From Odobenus rosmarus divergens (Eukaryota > Chordata > Mammalia > Carnivora > Odobenidae): a stretch of 64,000 nucleotides of DNA. Position 1 is the first letter of the stretch. The number at the start of each line of letters is the position of its first letter. A program made the position numbers and the translations under genes. This document shows, one piece after another, positions 46,385-56,837 of the stretch. The stretch is from positions 4,500,402 through 4,564,401 of the forward strand of contig NW_004450285.1 in assembly GCF_000321225.1 (NCBI RefSeq), given 5' to 3'. A model generated the notes under the pieces. It was not told the DNA's origin and made no database searches. It saw nothing but the letters and a program-made list of their open reading frames with translations.

Positions 46385-46965
46385 ACATCATTCACTCTCT
46401 CTTCAACTCTTTTTATCCCCCTTTATTTAAGTCACCACTGGCCCCTTAGTTGAAAAGTCAAATGGCTGCTTTGGGTTCTCATATTATGTGGTCTATCCCA
46501 GTATTCAGTGATATGAACCAAGCCTTTGTTCTTAAAAGTTTCTCCTCTGTTAACTTCCATGACATTTCTTCAGTGACTCCATTTCTCTCTGAATGAACCT
46601 CTTCAATTTCATTTGTTGGTTTCCTTCTTTCTGAGAGCTCACATCTCCTAAGTCTGACTTCCATTTCTCACATTATACATATTCCCTGGGCAATCTTATC
46701 TGTCCTCATGCCTTCAAATATAGCCTGTAAGTAGAAAATCCCAAATTGCTATTATGGGCTGTAGAGCACCTAATGCTCCTGATTGTATCCTGGAACATTC
46801 CACATGGAAATAACAGTTTACCTCATGGTCACATGCCTGAAAGTAAAATTTTTTCTTTCCCACAAGTCTGCTATTCCTCTTTATTCCTTATCTTAGCTAA
46901 TGGAACCATCATTCTCTTAGGCCACTCCCCAGGTATCCCCATCTTACCATGACATCATTATCCAC
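46385..46965 (+). pseudogene. L2 ORF2 reverse-transcriptase relic, sense
   Basis: TTCACTCTCTCTTCAACTC, CTTCCATGACATTTCTTCAG, ATTCCCTGGGCAATCTTATC, TGTCCTCATGCCTTCAAATA and CATGCCTGAAAGTAAAATTT follow L2 ORF2 in order through the reverse-transcriptase fingers/palm. Stops and indels throughout. Confidence 0.75.
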
Positions 46966-47228
46966 CAAGTTGGTGGAGCCAAAAGTTAAGGCAGCATTCT
47001 TCTTTTCTTTCTTCAGTTCAGTTAATCAGTAAGACTACTTTGAGAAATAATTTACATATTTCCATGTCTCTCTGTTTTCACAATTCCTGTGGGATTTAAA
47101 GTCTAGTGTTTAGAACCAATTGAGACATAAAATATGAGATAACCAAATGAAGATAAAAATATCTTTATTCCTGCTAAACAGATTGAAAATACTGGATTAG
47201 ATATGGAGCAAAAGTGAGTGTCTTTACG

Positions 47229-47974
47229 ATTTTCCCCAAGTTTTAAATGCAAATCAAAACCACAATGAGCTATCATCTCACAACTGTCAAAGTGGCTAAA
47301 AAACAAAACAAAACAAAAAAACCCTCAAGAAACAAGTGTTGGTGAGTATGGAGATTCCTCAAAAAATTAAAAATAGAACTAGCCTACAACTCAGTAATCA
47401 CACTACTGGGTATTTACCTAAAAATATAAAAACACTAATTTGAAGGGATACATGCACCCCTATGTTTATAACAGCATTATTTACAATAGCCAAATGACGG
47501 AAGCAACCCAAGTGCCTGTTGATAGATGAACGGATAAAGAAGATATGGTATATATATACAATGAAATATTATCCAGCCATAAAAAAGAGTGAAATCTTGC
47601 CATTTGCAACAACATGGATGGATCTAGAGAGTATACTGCTAAGTGAAATAAGTCAGTCAGAGAAAGACAAATACCATATGATTTCACTCATATTTGGAAT
47701 TTAAGAAACAAAACAGAGGAAAAAAAGAGAGACAAACCAAGAAACAGACTACTGACTATAGAGAACAAACAGATGGTTATCAGGGGGAATGAGCATGGGG
47801 GAATGGGGGAAACAGGTGATGGGGATTAGAGTACTCTTGTCTTGATGAGCACTGAGTAATGTATGGAACTGTTGGATCACTGCATTGTACACCTGAAACT
47901 GGTATAGCACTGTATGTTAACTACACTGGAATTAAAATTTAAAAGATAAATTAAAAAAATTTTCCCCAAGTTTT
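47229..47974 (+). mobile_element. L1, 5'-truncated, with 16-base target-site duplication
   Basis: ATTTTCCCCAAGTTTT at 47229-47244 and 47959-47974. Between them are the end of ORF2 (GCAAATCAAAACCACAATGA, TACTGGGTATTTACCTAAAA, TGAAATATTATCCAGCCATA, CCATTTGCAACAACATGGAT) and the 3' untranslated region ending ATTAAAATTTAAAAGATAAA. About 0.71 kb. Frames in ORF2 are broken. Confidence 0.96.
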
Positions 47975-48392
47975 GACTCTGGTACAAAAAAATAAATTGA
48001 ATTTAAGTCTCTTTTTTATATCTTCCTCCCACCTCCAAAGGAGGGAATTGAGAGAGAGAGGTGGGGGGAGAGAGAGAGAGGCTGCAAGTACACATACATA
48101 ACTTTTTATAATAAATATTTCAGCTCTTCTTTGCAAGGGCAGAAAGTAGTGTTTCTTGTTCAGCATGGCATTTCTAGCATCTTAAAACAATGCCTGTGTA
48201 TATTGATACCTGATAAATACATGTTGAATGGATGAAAAAGAATATATAAAATCTTCTGTGTTCCTTTCCCTGGGCTTGTTTGCTGATCTTGACACTCTCA
48301 TTACATTTCTTTCATTTCTCTATTTAACTATTTTTCTTTCTATATAACCATAACTTCCTTTTTACATTTGTGTCTTACCAACTTTCATGATT

Positions 48393-48500
48393 GAATGTTT
48401 GTGCTTCCCACAAATTGGTATTGAAGCCCTAACCCCCCATGTGATGGCGTCAGGAAGTGGGGCCTTTAAGGAGTAATTCAGTTTGGATGAAAGCCTAGCT
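48393..48500 (+). mobile_element. MaLR LTR fragment (MLT1/MST-like)
   Basis: TTGAATGTTTGTGCTTCCCAC, GAAGCCCTAACCCCCCATGT and GGAAGTGGGGCCTTTAAGGA are the 5' part of MaLR LTRs. The 3' part is missing. Confidence 0.75.
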
Positions 48501-48564
48501 CCTGACTTCCATTCATTCTTTCGTATGGTGATTAACATAACAATAAAAAATTATTTAAAGGAAA

Positions 48565-48760
48565 AAAAAACATTTATTACATACCTGCTAATGTTACAGG
48601 TACTTCTTTGGGTCCTGGTATATAAAAATAGCTGAAGAGCAATGTCTGCTTTTGGCAAGCCTATAGACTAATAGAGGAATTAGTCTGTAAATAAATAAGT
48701 GCAGTACAATGTTCTGCTATGAGAGAAGATTTCGTATGGCACTGCAAAGTAAGAAATGTG
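48565..48760 (-). mobile_element. L2 LINE 3' end, antisense
   Basis: ACATTTATTACATACCTGCT, GGCAAGCCTATAGACTAATA and GTAAATAAATAAGTGCAGTA match the reverse of L2. Confidence 0.65.
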
Positions 48761-48911
48761 TTACATTTGCAATTTTTAAGTAAAAAAAATGAACCAGTAG
48801 CATTTGCTAAATATTTTGCCTTGGCCTTCATTATCAGATTATTTTCATAATAAAAAATATGTATCTTTTTATCTTAATTTTACACATGAAAATATATTGA
48901 GTACCTGCATT

Positions 48912-49149
48912 AAGCTTTTGATTTATTCTTTTTTTTTTTTTAAAGATTTTCTTTATTTATTTGACAGAGAGAGAGACAGCGAGAGAGGGAACACAAGCAG
49001 GGAGAGCAGGAGAGGGAGAAGCAGGCTTCCCGCCGAGCAGGGAGCCCGATGCGGGGCTTGATCCCAGGACCCTGGGATCATGACCTGAGCCGAAGGCAGA
49101 CGCTTAACCGACTGAGCCACCCAGGCGCCCCAAGCTTTTGATTTATTCT
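48912..49149 (-). mobile_element. CAN-SINE with 18-base target-site duplication
   Basis: AAGCTTTTGATTTATTCT at 48912-48929 and 49132-49149, perfect. Element 48930-49131 is near consensus with head GCCACCCAGGCGCCCC. Confidence 0.98.
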
Positions 49150-50407
49150 AACTTCTGCCCAAGTTAAGCTCTGTAATTCAGACATCTAATAACTCTTTGA
49201 AGTGAAATAAAAAATAATAATTTTACATTTTTTTGACTTATTCTGTGTTTCATGTGATTGTACTGTCTTCTCCACAGCCCTCGTTTTACTTGAAAAACCA
49301 GAACTTAGCAGAAGAAAGTCCTAATGTGACAGAGTTTAAGTTCTTTTACTTACTTTCAGTCTATAGAATTATAAGATTCAAAATGTCTTTGAACTAGGTA
49401 GTTATTAATATCCTTCTATTATGAGATTCAATGACTCTAAGATAACACAAAGAAACTTCTAGACTAGCTTGATAATAGTAGGAATTAGTCCACAGATTTT
49501 TTTTATCAGTATTTTTCTGTTGCTCGGTTCTTACAATTACTTTGTCCCCCAGGTATTAGCCTCTTTCTAATTAAGATAAAGGATGCCTATTCAACATGAT
49601 TCTATCAAAAGTTTGTGTGTTACGTTTTCCCTGATGACCTTCCAGCTATCGAAGCATGTGGACCCCCTATATGGCAAATGTTGTTGCCAGTGCACTGTAA
49701 ATGCTCTTTGAGCCAGTCTGTGGTCACCTCCTTTGGGTATTTCTCAAAAAGGTTAACAGCATTGATTCCAACCTGGATCCATAGGAGTGTTATCTTCGTT
49801 GGTGATTGCACAGGCATTTATGAATCTGCTTTTGGATGAGAGAGGTTGAGGAACAGGATCTGAGTCCTGTTTGACACTTTAGGGGATGAAACTGAAACTC
49901 TATTGGGCTTTGCTCCTGCTGGGAATGATGGTTCCTGATCACTAGAATCCAGTGTGGGACACCGTAATATTGGTATTCATCACCCAGGCTAAAAGTCTGG
50001 CACTTGTTAACTCACGGGTCCAGGCTGAGCAATTCTGAGGTTGTTCCTCCCTTTCTCCTGTGACACAGAGCTACAAAACTCTCTAGACTTGGGATTTTTA
50101 TTAAATCACCTAAGTTAGAATGAGGTTTAGTTACAAACCACTGGGACCATCAGTCATTTCACTTTTTTACCATGTCTAACCATCATTTTATATTTGCTTC
50201 CAGTAACTGGCCTTATAAATCTTAATTAAAGTCTTTCTCAGCCACTGAATTTAAGCTGTCACCTATTATAGCTTTGTTGAAATGTCTGTGTCCATTAAAA
50301 CCTTATCAAAATGCAACATCTATTACCTTTGCAGTTCATGTTGCATTTATCTCTACAAGAGCCGTTAATGGGGGGAGGGTGGATATCTGCTGGCAGCATA
50401 ACATTCC

Positions 50408-50425
50408 CTGACAGGTGGCGATAAG
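50408..50425 (+). promoter_or_regulatory. E-box/GATA composite motif (candidate)
   Basis: CTGACAGGTGGCGATAAG contains a CAGGTG E-box and GATAAG two bases apart. CTG at 50408-50410 lies 9 bases before GATAAG, close to the CTG-N7-8-WGATAA arrangement bound by TAL1/GATA complexes (the base before GATAA is C, not A/T). Motif match only; such matches occur by chance. Confidence 0.2.
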
Positions 50426-51134
50426 CAGCAATGGCTGGCTTTTCTTTCTCCATTGCCTTAGTTGTATCTTTAAATTCCTGGAACTGTTTGCTAGATACAG
50501 GATGTGTAGAATACTTTAAACAAAAGTCAACCTTTGATTCTCATTCCAAGCCATAAGGGGTAAAAACACTCACGATATTTTTCTCAGATCATTCACATTT
50601 TAAGAAGCAGCCTAAAGTAGTAAAAGTTCAGTTTGTTGGCATGATCCAACTGAGTATTTGCAAATTTAAGAAAAAATGCATACCTAAATTCATGAACAAA
50701 GGAATGTGTGTTGCTTCTAAATTGTACTTCTGATATTTCCGTGTGGAAGCGGATATAATTTAAATCCAATATGTCTGCCTTGGCATTATTGAATGGTGTT
50801 TTAAGCATTTGCTTTCTATTACTAGATTGACTAGGAAATGAACTAGAGAAGGTGAGAATTTCAGATGGAAATTTAAAAGTATGACTAAGTGAGAGATTTA
50901 AAAGTAGAGAGCTGGAAATTATGTAAAATCGACCTTCAGAGTACTGCAGCATCAAATATCACTGCAGTAACACCAATCAAAAATATTGTCGAATTCTTTA
51001 GTTACAAGGAATAAAAGAATCAAATAAGGTACTTGGATATAAATCAGTGACACGTTCCACACTAAACAATTTAGATACTATTAAAGTTTCACAGGTGCTG
51101 CCAGGCAGGTCACAGTAAGGGTTAAAACACTTAC

Positions 51135-51181
51135 CGGTTGTGATACTCTGTCTTGATAACCTTATTAATTCTTCAGAGGCA
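51135..51181 (-). other. Candidate 47-base internal exon (weak)
   Basis: On the minus strand a pyrimidine-rich acceptor ending CTATTTCCTCTAG is followed by 47 bases without an in-frame stop in at least one frame (ASEELIRLSRQSITT), then the donor CAACCG/GTAAGTG. I do not recognise the peptide, and neither neighbouring exon is visible. It may well be chance. Confidence 0.15.
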
Positions 51182-51384
51182 CTAGAGGAAATAGCTAACA
51201 ATGGAGAACAGGTTATAACTGATGCAGTGTGTTTCATCCAGTTGTAATCTCCTCTCAATTATTCAAGGAGATTTTTCAACTAAAACCTTTCAGATCTCTC
51301 GGTATCATTCATCTCAAAGAGCATTGGCAGTATTCCTGCTGATTCTCAGGGGGCAGCTGGTCAATATCAATTTCACCTCTCATT

Positions 51385-51515
51385 TTCTGTCAGTTATAAT
51401 CAGAAGCCCTTCCAGGGCAGGACTTTCTTTGTGTGTTTGCTTCACTTATATCCCTAGTACTTGGCACAGGAGGGCTCTACACAGGGTTCTATGTAGAGGG
51501 ATTTGTAAATGTAGG
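51385..51515 (+). mobile_element. L2 LINE 3' end, sense
   Basis: AGCCCTTCCAGGGCAGGACTT, TTATATCCCTAGTACTTGGC and ACAGGAGGGCTCTACACAGG follow the L2 3' block. The terminal AATAAATG tail is lost. Confidence 0.6.
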
Positions 51516-51914
51516 TGATTATGTTAATGGAGATATTTCTGAGGACACATCAGTGAGTAGGAAGATATTTTTTTTTTCATTCTTTGGAAAGACTGTGATC
51601 CTAAGGTGTAAATACATACGCATTGCTTAATATAACCTGTCTCTTAGCAATGTTTTTAACAGAAGGAAAGCTACCATATTTCTCTGTTATCATGTTATTT
51701 ATGCATGTAGAAAATACCTGTTATATTTTTTATCTTAAATTTCAGAGAAGTTACTACATTTTAATAGATGTTTTACTGTTTTTAAAACTTTTTAGGGGGC
51801 TCTTTACATAATGCTAGTAGAGATGTTTATAGAGATAGTAAATACATACAATGTGTTATACAGTTTTACGTAGTGGAGCAATTTAAAAAATACTGCATAA
51901 ACACCACTGCTCCC

Positions 51915-52480
51915 TTGTACATTCATTCATTCATTAGACAAGCATTTAGAGCTCTGGGTGTAGCAGTGAATAAAAATGTTCTTTGTCCTCATGGAACTAA
52001 TATGCTAGTGGGGAGGAAACATAAAATAACAACAAAAAAATTAAAGCATATAGAATATAAATTATGGTAATTTCTAGGGGAAAATATAAAACAAGTAAAG
52101 GTGATAGGGATCTTCAGGTTGAGGTGCCATAACTTTAAATAGGATGTCATAGAAGCCTTTATTGAGAAGGTGGCATTTGATTCAAGACCTGAGGAAGGTG
52201 AGGAAGCTCACCATTCAGCTCTCTGAGGACGAGCACCGTGGGCGGTAGAATAGAAAGTGCTCAGAGGTAGGAGCTATTTGACAGCCAGCCAAGAGGCCAG
52301 TGTGGCTGGAGCTGAGCAGAAAGGGTGAGAGTAGACAAAGGTGAGGTCATAGAGGGCAGGAGGATGATTGTGTAATGCCATGTTGGCCATTTCAAGAAAT
52401 TTTTCTCTTATTTCAAGTCAGGCAGGAAGCTGCTGGAGGGTTTTGAATATAGGCTATATAGGCTGAAAATACAGTATGTT
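51915..52480 (-). mobile_element. L2 LINE, antisense
   Basis: Starts with the reversed L2 tail TACATTCATTCATTCATTAG, then GCAGTGAATAAAAATGTTCT, CCTCATGGAACTAATATGCT, AGACCTGAGGAAGGTGAGGA, GAGGCCAGTGTGGCTGGAGC and AGGAAGCTGCTGGAGGGTTT. These are the same order of blocks as in the L2 at 22345. Confidence 0.85.
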
Positions 52481-52994
52481 TTTTAGAGTACCTGAAGATA
52501 GTAGTTTATTAAAGAAACAGAATTATTAAGGGAGGAAGATTTTAAATCATATTTTCCTTTGGAATTCTTTGGAATGAAACTTCCTCTGATACTACTATTA
52601 AATAGATTACTATCAAATATTATCAAATAGACTCTTTTATGTTTTATATGAAACTTAGACGTAATAAAATTTTAAAGGATTGCCATAGATACTCTTGTTA
52701 TATCATTGTTCCTTTATTTTAAAAGGCATGATGGGGATCAAAATATGGAGGGTCCTAAATGGTGTGAGGCAGATTGTATCTCTAAAGCAGGTGACTGTCA
52801 TAGTCTCCAGTGGAAGCACATTTTCTTTCTGGGGTTGCATAGATGTCAGCACCAATAAGTTCCCTTTAGAAAGGGTCACTAATGATTTGATAAAAGCCAA
52901 CTGAAAAGTGTGGTGAGTAGTCAAACCAGAAGTTTTCCCTTTTAGAGGAAAGAACTCTGGAATCATAGGAAACTATATTCCTCTGTTTACAAAT
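52481..52994. other. Unassigned sequence
   Basis: No gene or recognisable repeat. Confidence 0.35.
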
Positions 52995-53110
52995 TTGTAA
53001 CAATTGATGTGAGTTACTTAACTTCTCTAAACTACAGTTTTTTTTTCCTCTCTGAAATGGAAATAAGAATTTTTACATTATATTATGAAGATTCCATAAA
53101 AATTTTAACT
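52995..53110 (+). mobile_element. MIR SINE fragment
   Basis: GAGTTACTTAACTTCTCTAA and CTCTCTGAAATGGAAATAAG are the MIR core and following block. Confidence 0.75.
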
Positions 53111-53227
53111 GGAAGCTCCCTACACAATGCCAATTCTGTTAAGTATATGATAGATTTTGGTTTATTTTCTCCTCATCCTGACCAACTTAATATTTTTTTT
53201 AAATCCTGTAATGCGATCATTATTATC

Positions 53228-53820
53228 CTTTTTTTCTTCCAGCTTAATTGAAATATAATTGACATATAACATTGTGTAAATTTAAGGTATGCAACACAGT
53301 GATTTTATACATGTATATACTGCAAAATGATTACCACAGTAAAGTTAGTTAATACATCCATCCACCTTACATAGTTATATTTGTGTGTGTGTGTGTTTGT
53401 GTGCACGCACGTGCGTGTGGTGAGAACTTTTAAAATTCACTCTTTTAGCAACTTTCAAATATACGATACAGTATTATTAACTCTAGTCACCATGCTATAC
53501 ATTCCATGCCCAGGACTTATTCATCTCATAACTGGAAGTTTATACCCTTGGACCACCTTCACCCATTTCCCGCATGCTGCACCTCCACCCCTGGCAACCA
53601 CCAATCTGTTCTCTGTTTCTAGGAGTTTGATTTTTAAAGATTTCACATCTAAGTAATATCATACAATATTTGTCTTTCTCTGATTTATTTCACTTACCGT
53701 AATGCTCTCAAGGTCCATCCATGTTGTTGAATTTGGCAGGATTTCCTTGTTTTATATGGCTGAATAATACTCCATTGTGTATGTGTGTGTGTGTGTGTGT
53801 GTGTAGCCACTTTTTATTCT
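53228..53820 (-). mobile_element. L1 3' end, antisense (first of two abutting copies)
   Basis: TTAATTGAAATATAATTGAC, TTAACTCTAGTCACCATGC, CTGGCAACCACCAATCTGTT, ATGCTCTCAAGGTCCATCCA and GGCTGAATAATACTCCATTG. It stops just past a (TG)n run at 53777-53804. Confidence 0.95.
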
Positions 53821-54760
53821 TTTGAAGAAAACACTTAGGATTTACTTTAACAACTTACCTATATCTCATATAGCAGTGTCCTCTATAGTTATCATGCTGT
53901 ACGTTATTACATCTCCTGTGCTTATTTATATAACTGAAGGTTTGTACCTTTTGACCATCTTCCTCTGATTTCCCCTCCCCCATCACCTGCCTCTGGTAAC
54001 CACAAGCCTGATATCTTTTTTAGTGAGTTTTTTTCCTTTTTAGATTCCATATTATAAGTGAGATCATACAGTATTTTTCTTTCTCTGACTTATTATTTCA
54101 CTTAGCATAATGCCTTCAAATTCCATTCACGTTGTTGCCAATGGTAGGAGTTTCTCATTTTTAATGGCTGAATAATATTCCATATGTACCACGACTTCTT
54201 TATTCTTTCGTCTACTCATGGACACTTAAGTTGCTTTCATGTCTTGGCTATTGTAGATAATGCTGCTGTGAACACAGGAGTGCAGATATCTTTTTGAGGT
54301 GGTGTTTCTGTTACCTTTGAATATATTCCCAGAAGTTGAATTTGCTGGCTCATATGGTAGTTCTAATTTTAGTTTTTTGAAGGACCTTCATATGGTTTTC
54401 CATAATGGTTATACCCATTGACTTTCCTACCAACAGTATATGAGATTTCCTTTTTTCCATATCCTCACCAACACGTTATCTCTTCCTTTTGATGATAGCT
54501 ATCCTAACTGGTGTGAAGTGATACTTGATTTTCCACATGGTTAGTGATGTTGTGCACCTTTCTATGTACCTATTGGCCATTTGAATATCTTCTTTGGAAA
54601 AATGTCTATTCAGGTCCTTTGCCAATTTTTTAATTGGATTATTTGTTTGCTATTGAGTTATATAAGTCCCTTATACATTTTGGATACTAACCGTTTGTCA
54701 GGTATGTGGTTTGCAAATATTTTCTCCTATTTCATTCATCTTGACCACCTTGACTCTTCC
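53821..54760 (-). mobile_element. L1 fragment, antisense (second copy)
   Basis: A second L1 3' untranslated region begins here without its terminal poly-T: TATAGTTATCATGCTGTACG, CTCTGGTAACCACAAGCCTG, ATGCCTTCAAATTCCATTCA, TTGGCTATTGTAGATAATGC, then deeper ORF2 (GATGATAGCTATCCTAACTG, TTCAGGTCCTTTGCCAATTT, CTAACCGTTTGTCAGGTATG). Confidence 0.93.
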
Positions 54761-55499
54761 CTTTTCATATCCTACTTGGGTATCATGGCATTTATGTCTG
54801 GAAGGAAGCATAAGGGTCTTTTACAACAAGTCATCTGAAGCTTAGCTGCCAACTAAATATAGATTTGTCAGTTTTGAACAACACCAGAGATTGAGAACCT
54901 GACTACTTCCCTGATATTACCGATCTCACTTTTGGAAAATTGAGATAGTTTATTGTAGCATTAACTTTGCATTTATTAGGTCAAAGTCCATCTTCTGGGG
55001 CTAGTCAGGGAAAAAATATCTAATATTTTTTAGATGTGACAGCCTTACAAATTTTAAAGGCATCTGAGATGTTTGCAGAATTTTCTCTTTTGACAAACAT
55101 CTTTTGCTCCTTCAGCTAATCTTTATATAACATGGCTTTGATTCTCCTCATCTTTTTGATGACTTCCGTTTGAATGTATTCCAGTTTACCTCTCGAAGTT
55201 TGTGGTTTAGATGTGACTTGATATAGAGGTGATAGAATGGAATTATTATTTTCCTTGATCTGGACAAAATAGTCTGTTAATCCAGCCAAAAACTGCATTA
55301 GCTCTTTTGGCACCCTGACTCAGTGTTGATTTATATCAAGCTCCCTGTCAATTAATCCTACTGAGACTTTTTTATTTATACTCTTGCTAAGTTATGCCTC
55401 TGACATCCATATACATTTAGTTGCTGTTTGGAATAAAGAAAAGTATTCTACATTTTTTTCTAATTAAATTTCATATTCAAGTCCATTGTTCCACCTTTT

Positions 55500-55538
55500 G
55501 GTCCTGATTCTATCATCTGGGTCCTGATTCTATCATCT
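55500..55538 (+). repeat. Perfect 19-base direct duplication
   Basis: GGTCCTGATTCTATCATCT occurs twice with a 20-base period. Confidence 0.97.
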
Positions 55539-55659
55539 TTTAGGAATTAATAGTTTTAGAACTGAGCTCAGATAGTCTAGTAATGTTCTTTTAAAGACTG
55601 TTCTTTCAAAGACTGCCTTCTGAAACTGTCAAGGATTTTTAAAAGATGGTTTATTATAA

Positions 55660-55960
55660 AGGTTAATAGAATGGATCTTGGTGGCACCCAGACTTGATTT
55701 CAAGCCCTACCTCTGTCACTTGGCAGCTGAATTCAGTGAATTCAGCTGAATACACTTAGTTAACAGATTGAGCAATGTGACACACCATCCTAAGCACTTA
55801 GGACAGATTAGTAAATGAAACGGACAAAAACACTTATCTTTCAGGAGCTTATAGTCTAGCAGGAGAAAAAAAACCTTGGAAAAGTAATATATATACACTC
55901 TCCAAACCTAAGTTTTCTTAACTGAAAAATGGAGATAAATATACTACTTCATAAAATGGT
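55660..55960 (+). mobile_element. MIR SINE split by an L2 segment
   Basis: MIR 5' half (GACTTGATTTCAAGCCCTAC, CTCTGTCACTTGGCAGCTGA) and 3' half (CTCTCCAAACCTAAGTTTTC, CTGAAAAATGGAGATAAATA) flank about 0.13 kb of other sequence. Confidence 0.75.
55755..55870 (-). mobile_element. L2 LINE 3' end inside MIR, antisense
   Basis: CACACCATCCTAAGCACTTA, AGTAAATGAAACGGACAAAA and AGGAGCTTATAGTCTAGCAG are the reverse of the L2 3' end. Confidence 0.7.
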
Positions 55961-56463
55961 ATATTTGTCAAGGTTCTCCAGAAAAACAGAAACAATAGGA
56001 TGCATATATACACTTAAGAGTACAATGATTTATTATAAATAATTGGCTCATGTGATTATAGAGGCTGACAAGTCCCAAAATCCACAGTCAGCAAGCAGGG
56101 GACCCAGGAGAGCTGATAGTGTAGTTCCAGTTGGAAGGCTAACAGGTTCAAAACCCAGGAAAAACCACTGTTTCAATTTGAGTCCAAAATCAAGAAAAAA
56201 AACGAACATACCAATTTGAAGGTTGTCAGGCAAGAGGAATTCTCCTTTACTTAGCAGTCTTTTTGTTCTGTTTAGGCCTTTGATTGGATGGGGCCCACCC
56301 ACGTTGTAGAGAGCAATCTGCTTTACTGATCCTGTCAATTTAAATGTTAATATCATCCAAACATTTCCTCACAGAAACATGTAGAATCATACAGAATAAT
56401 GTTTGGCCGAATATCTGGATACCTCGTTGTCCAGTCAAGTTGATATATAAAATTAGCTATTAT
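55961..56463 (-). mobile_element. MaLR LTR (MLT1-like), antisense
   Basis: GTCAAGGTTCTCCAGAAAAAC, AGAAACAATAGGATGCATAT, TTGGCTCATGTGATTATAGA, TGATTGGATGGGGCCCACCC, AATCTGCTTTACTGATCCTG and CAGTCAAGTTGATATATAAA are the reverse of an MLT1 LTR. The 103-codon frame on the minus strand is only LTR sequence. Confidence 0.88.
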
Positions 56464-56607
56464 AAATGGTGATGAGGATTATAGCAGTTATTGTACATAA
56501 AGGGTTTAGTAGAGTGAGCTCTTAAGAGTGATGGTTATTATTTGCAATGAAGTACTTTTTTCAAACCACCTCTTCCGTATTAAGAATGGAATCATTGCTC
56601 TCTAATG

Positions 56608-56837
56608 CTCACACAGTAATTTTTTTTTAAAAGATTTTATTTATTTATTTATTTGACAGAGAGAGAGACAACAAGAGAGGGAACACAAACAGGGGGAGTG
56701 GGAGAGGGAGAAACAGGCTTCCCGCAGAACAGAGAGCCCGATGTGGGGCTTGATCCCAGGACCCTGGGATCATGACCTGAGCCGAAGGTAGACACTTAAC
56801 AACTGAGCCACCCACGCACCCCTCACACAGTAATTTT
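56608..56837 (-). mobile_element. CAN-SINE with 16-base target-site duplication
   Basis: CTCACACAGTAATTTT at 56608-56623 and 56822-56837, perfect, around a full-length reversed SINE. Confidence 0.97.

Larger units (their letters stand above)
49150..51384. other. Repeat-poor region, no gene confirmed
   Basis: The largest stretch here free of recognisable SINE, LINE or LTR sequence. It holds opposite-strand open frames at 49620-49839, minus-strand frames at 50593-50955 and 50998-51258, an E-box/GATA composite at 50408-50425 and a possible small minus-strand exon at 51135-51181. It is a reasonable place to look for conserved sequence, but I recognise no protein. Confidence 0.4.

Noticed and set aside
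56048..56356. 102-codon minus-strand frame
   Set aside because: It lies wholly within an MLT1-like LTR and has no protein resemblance.
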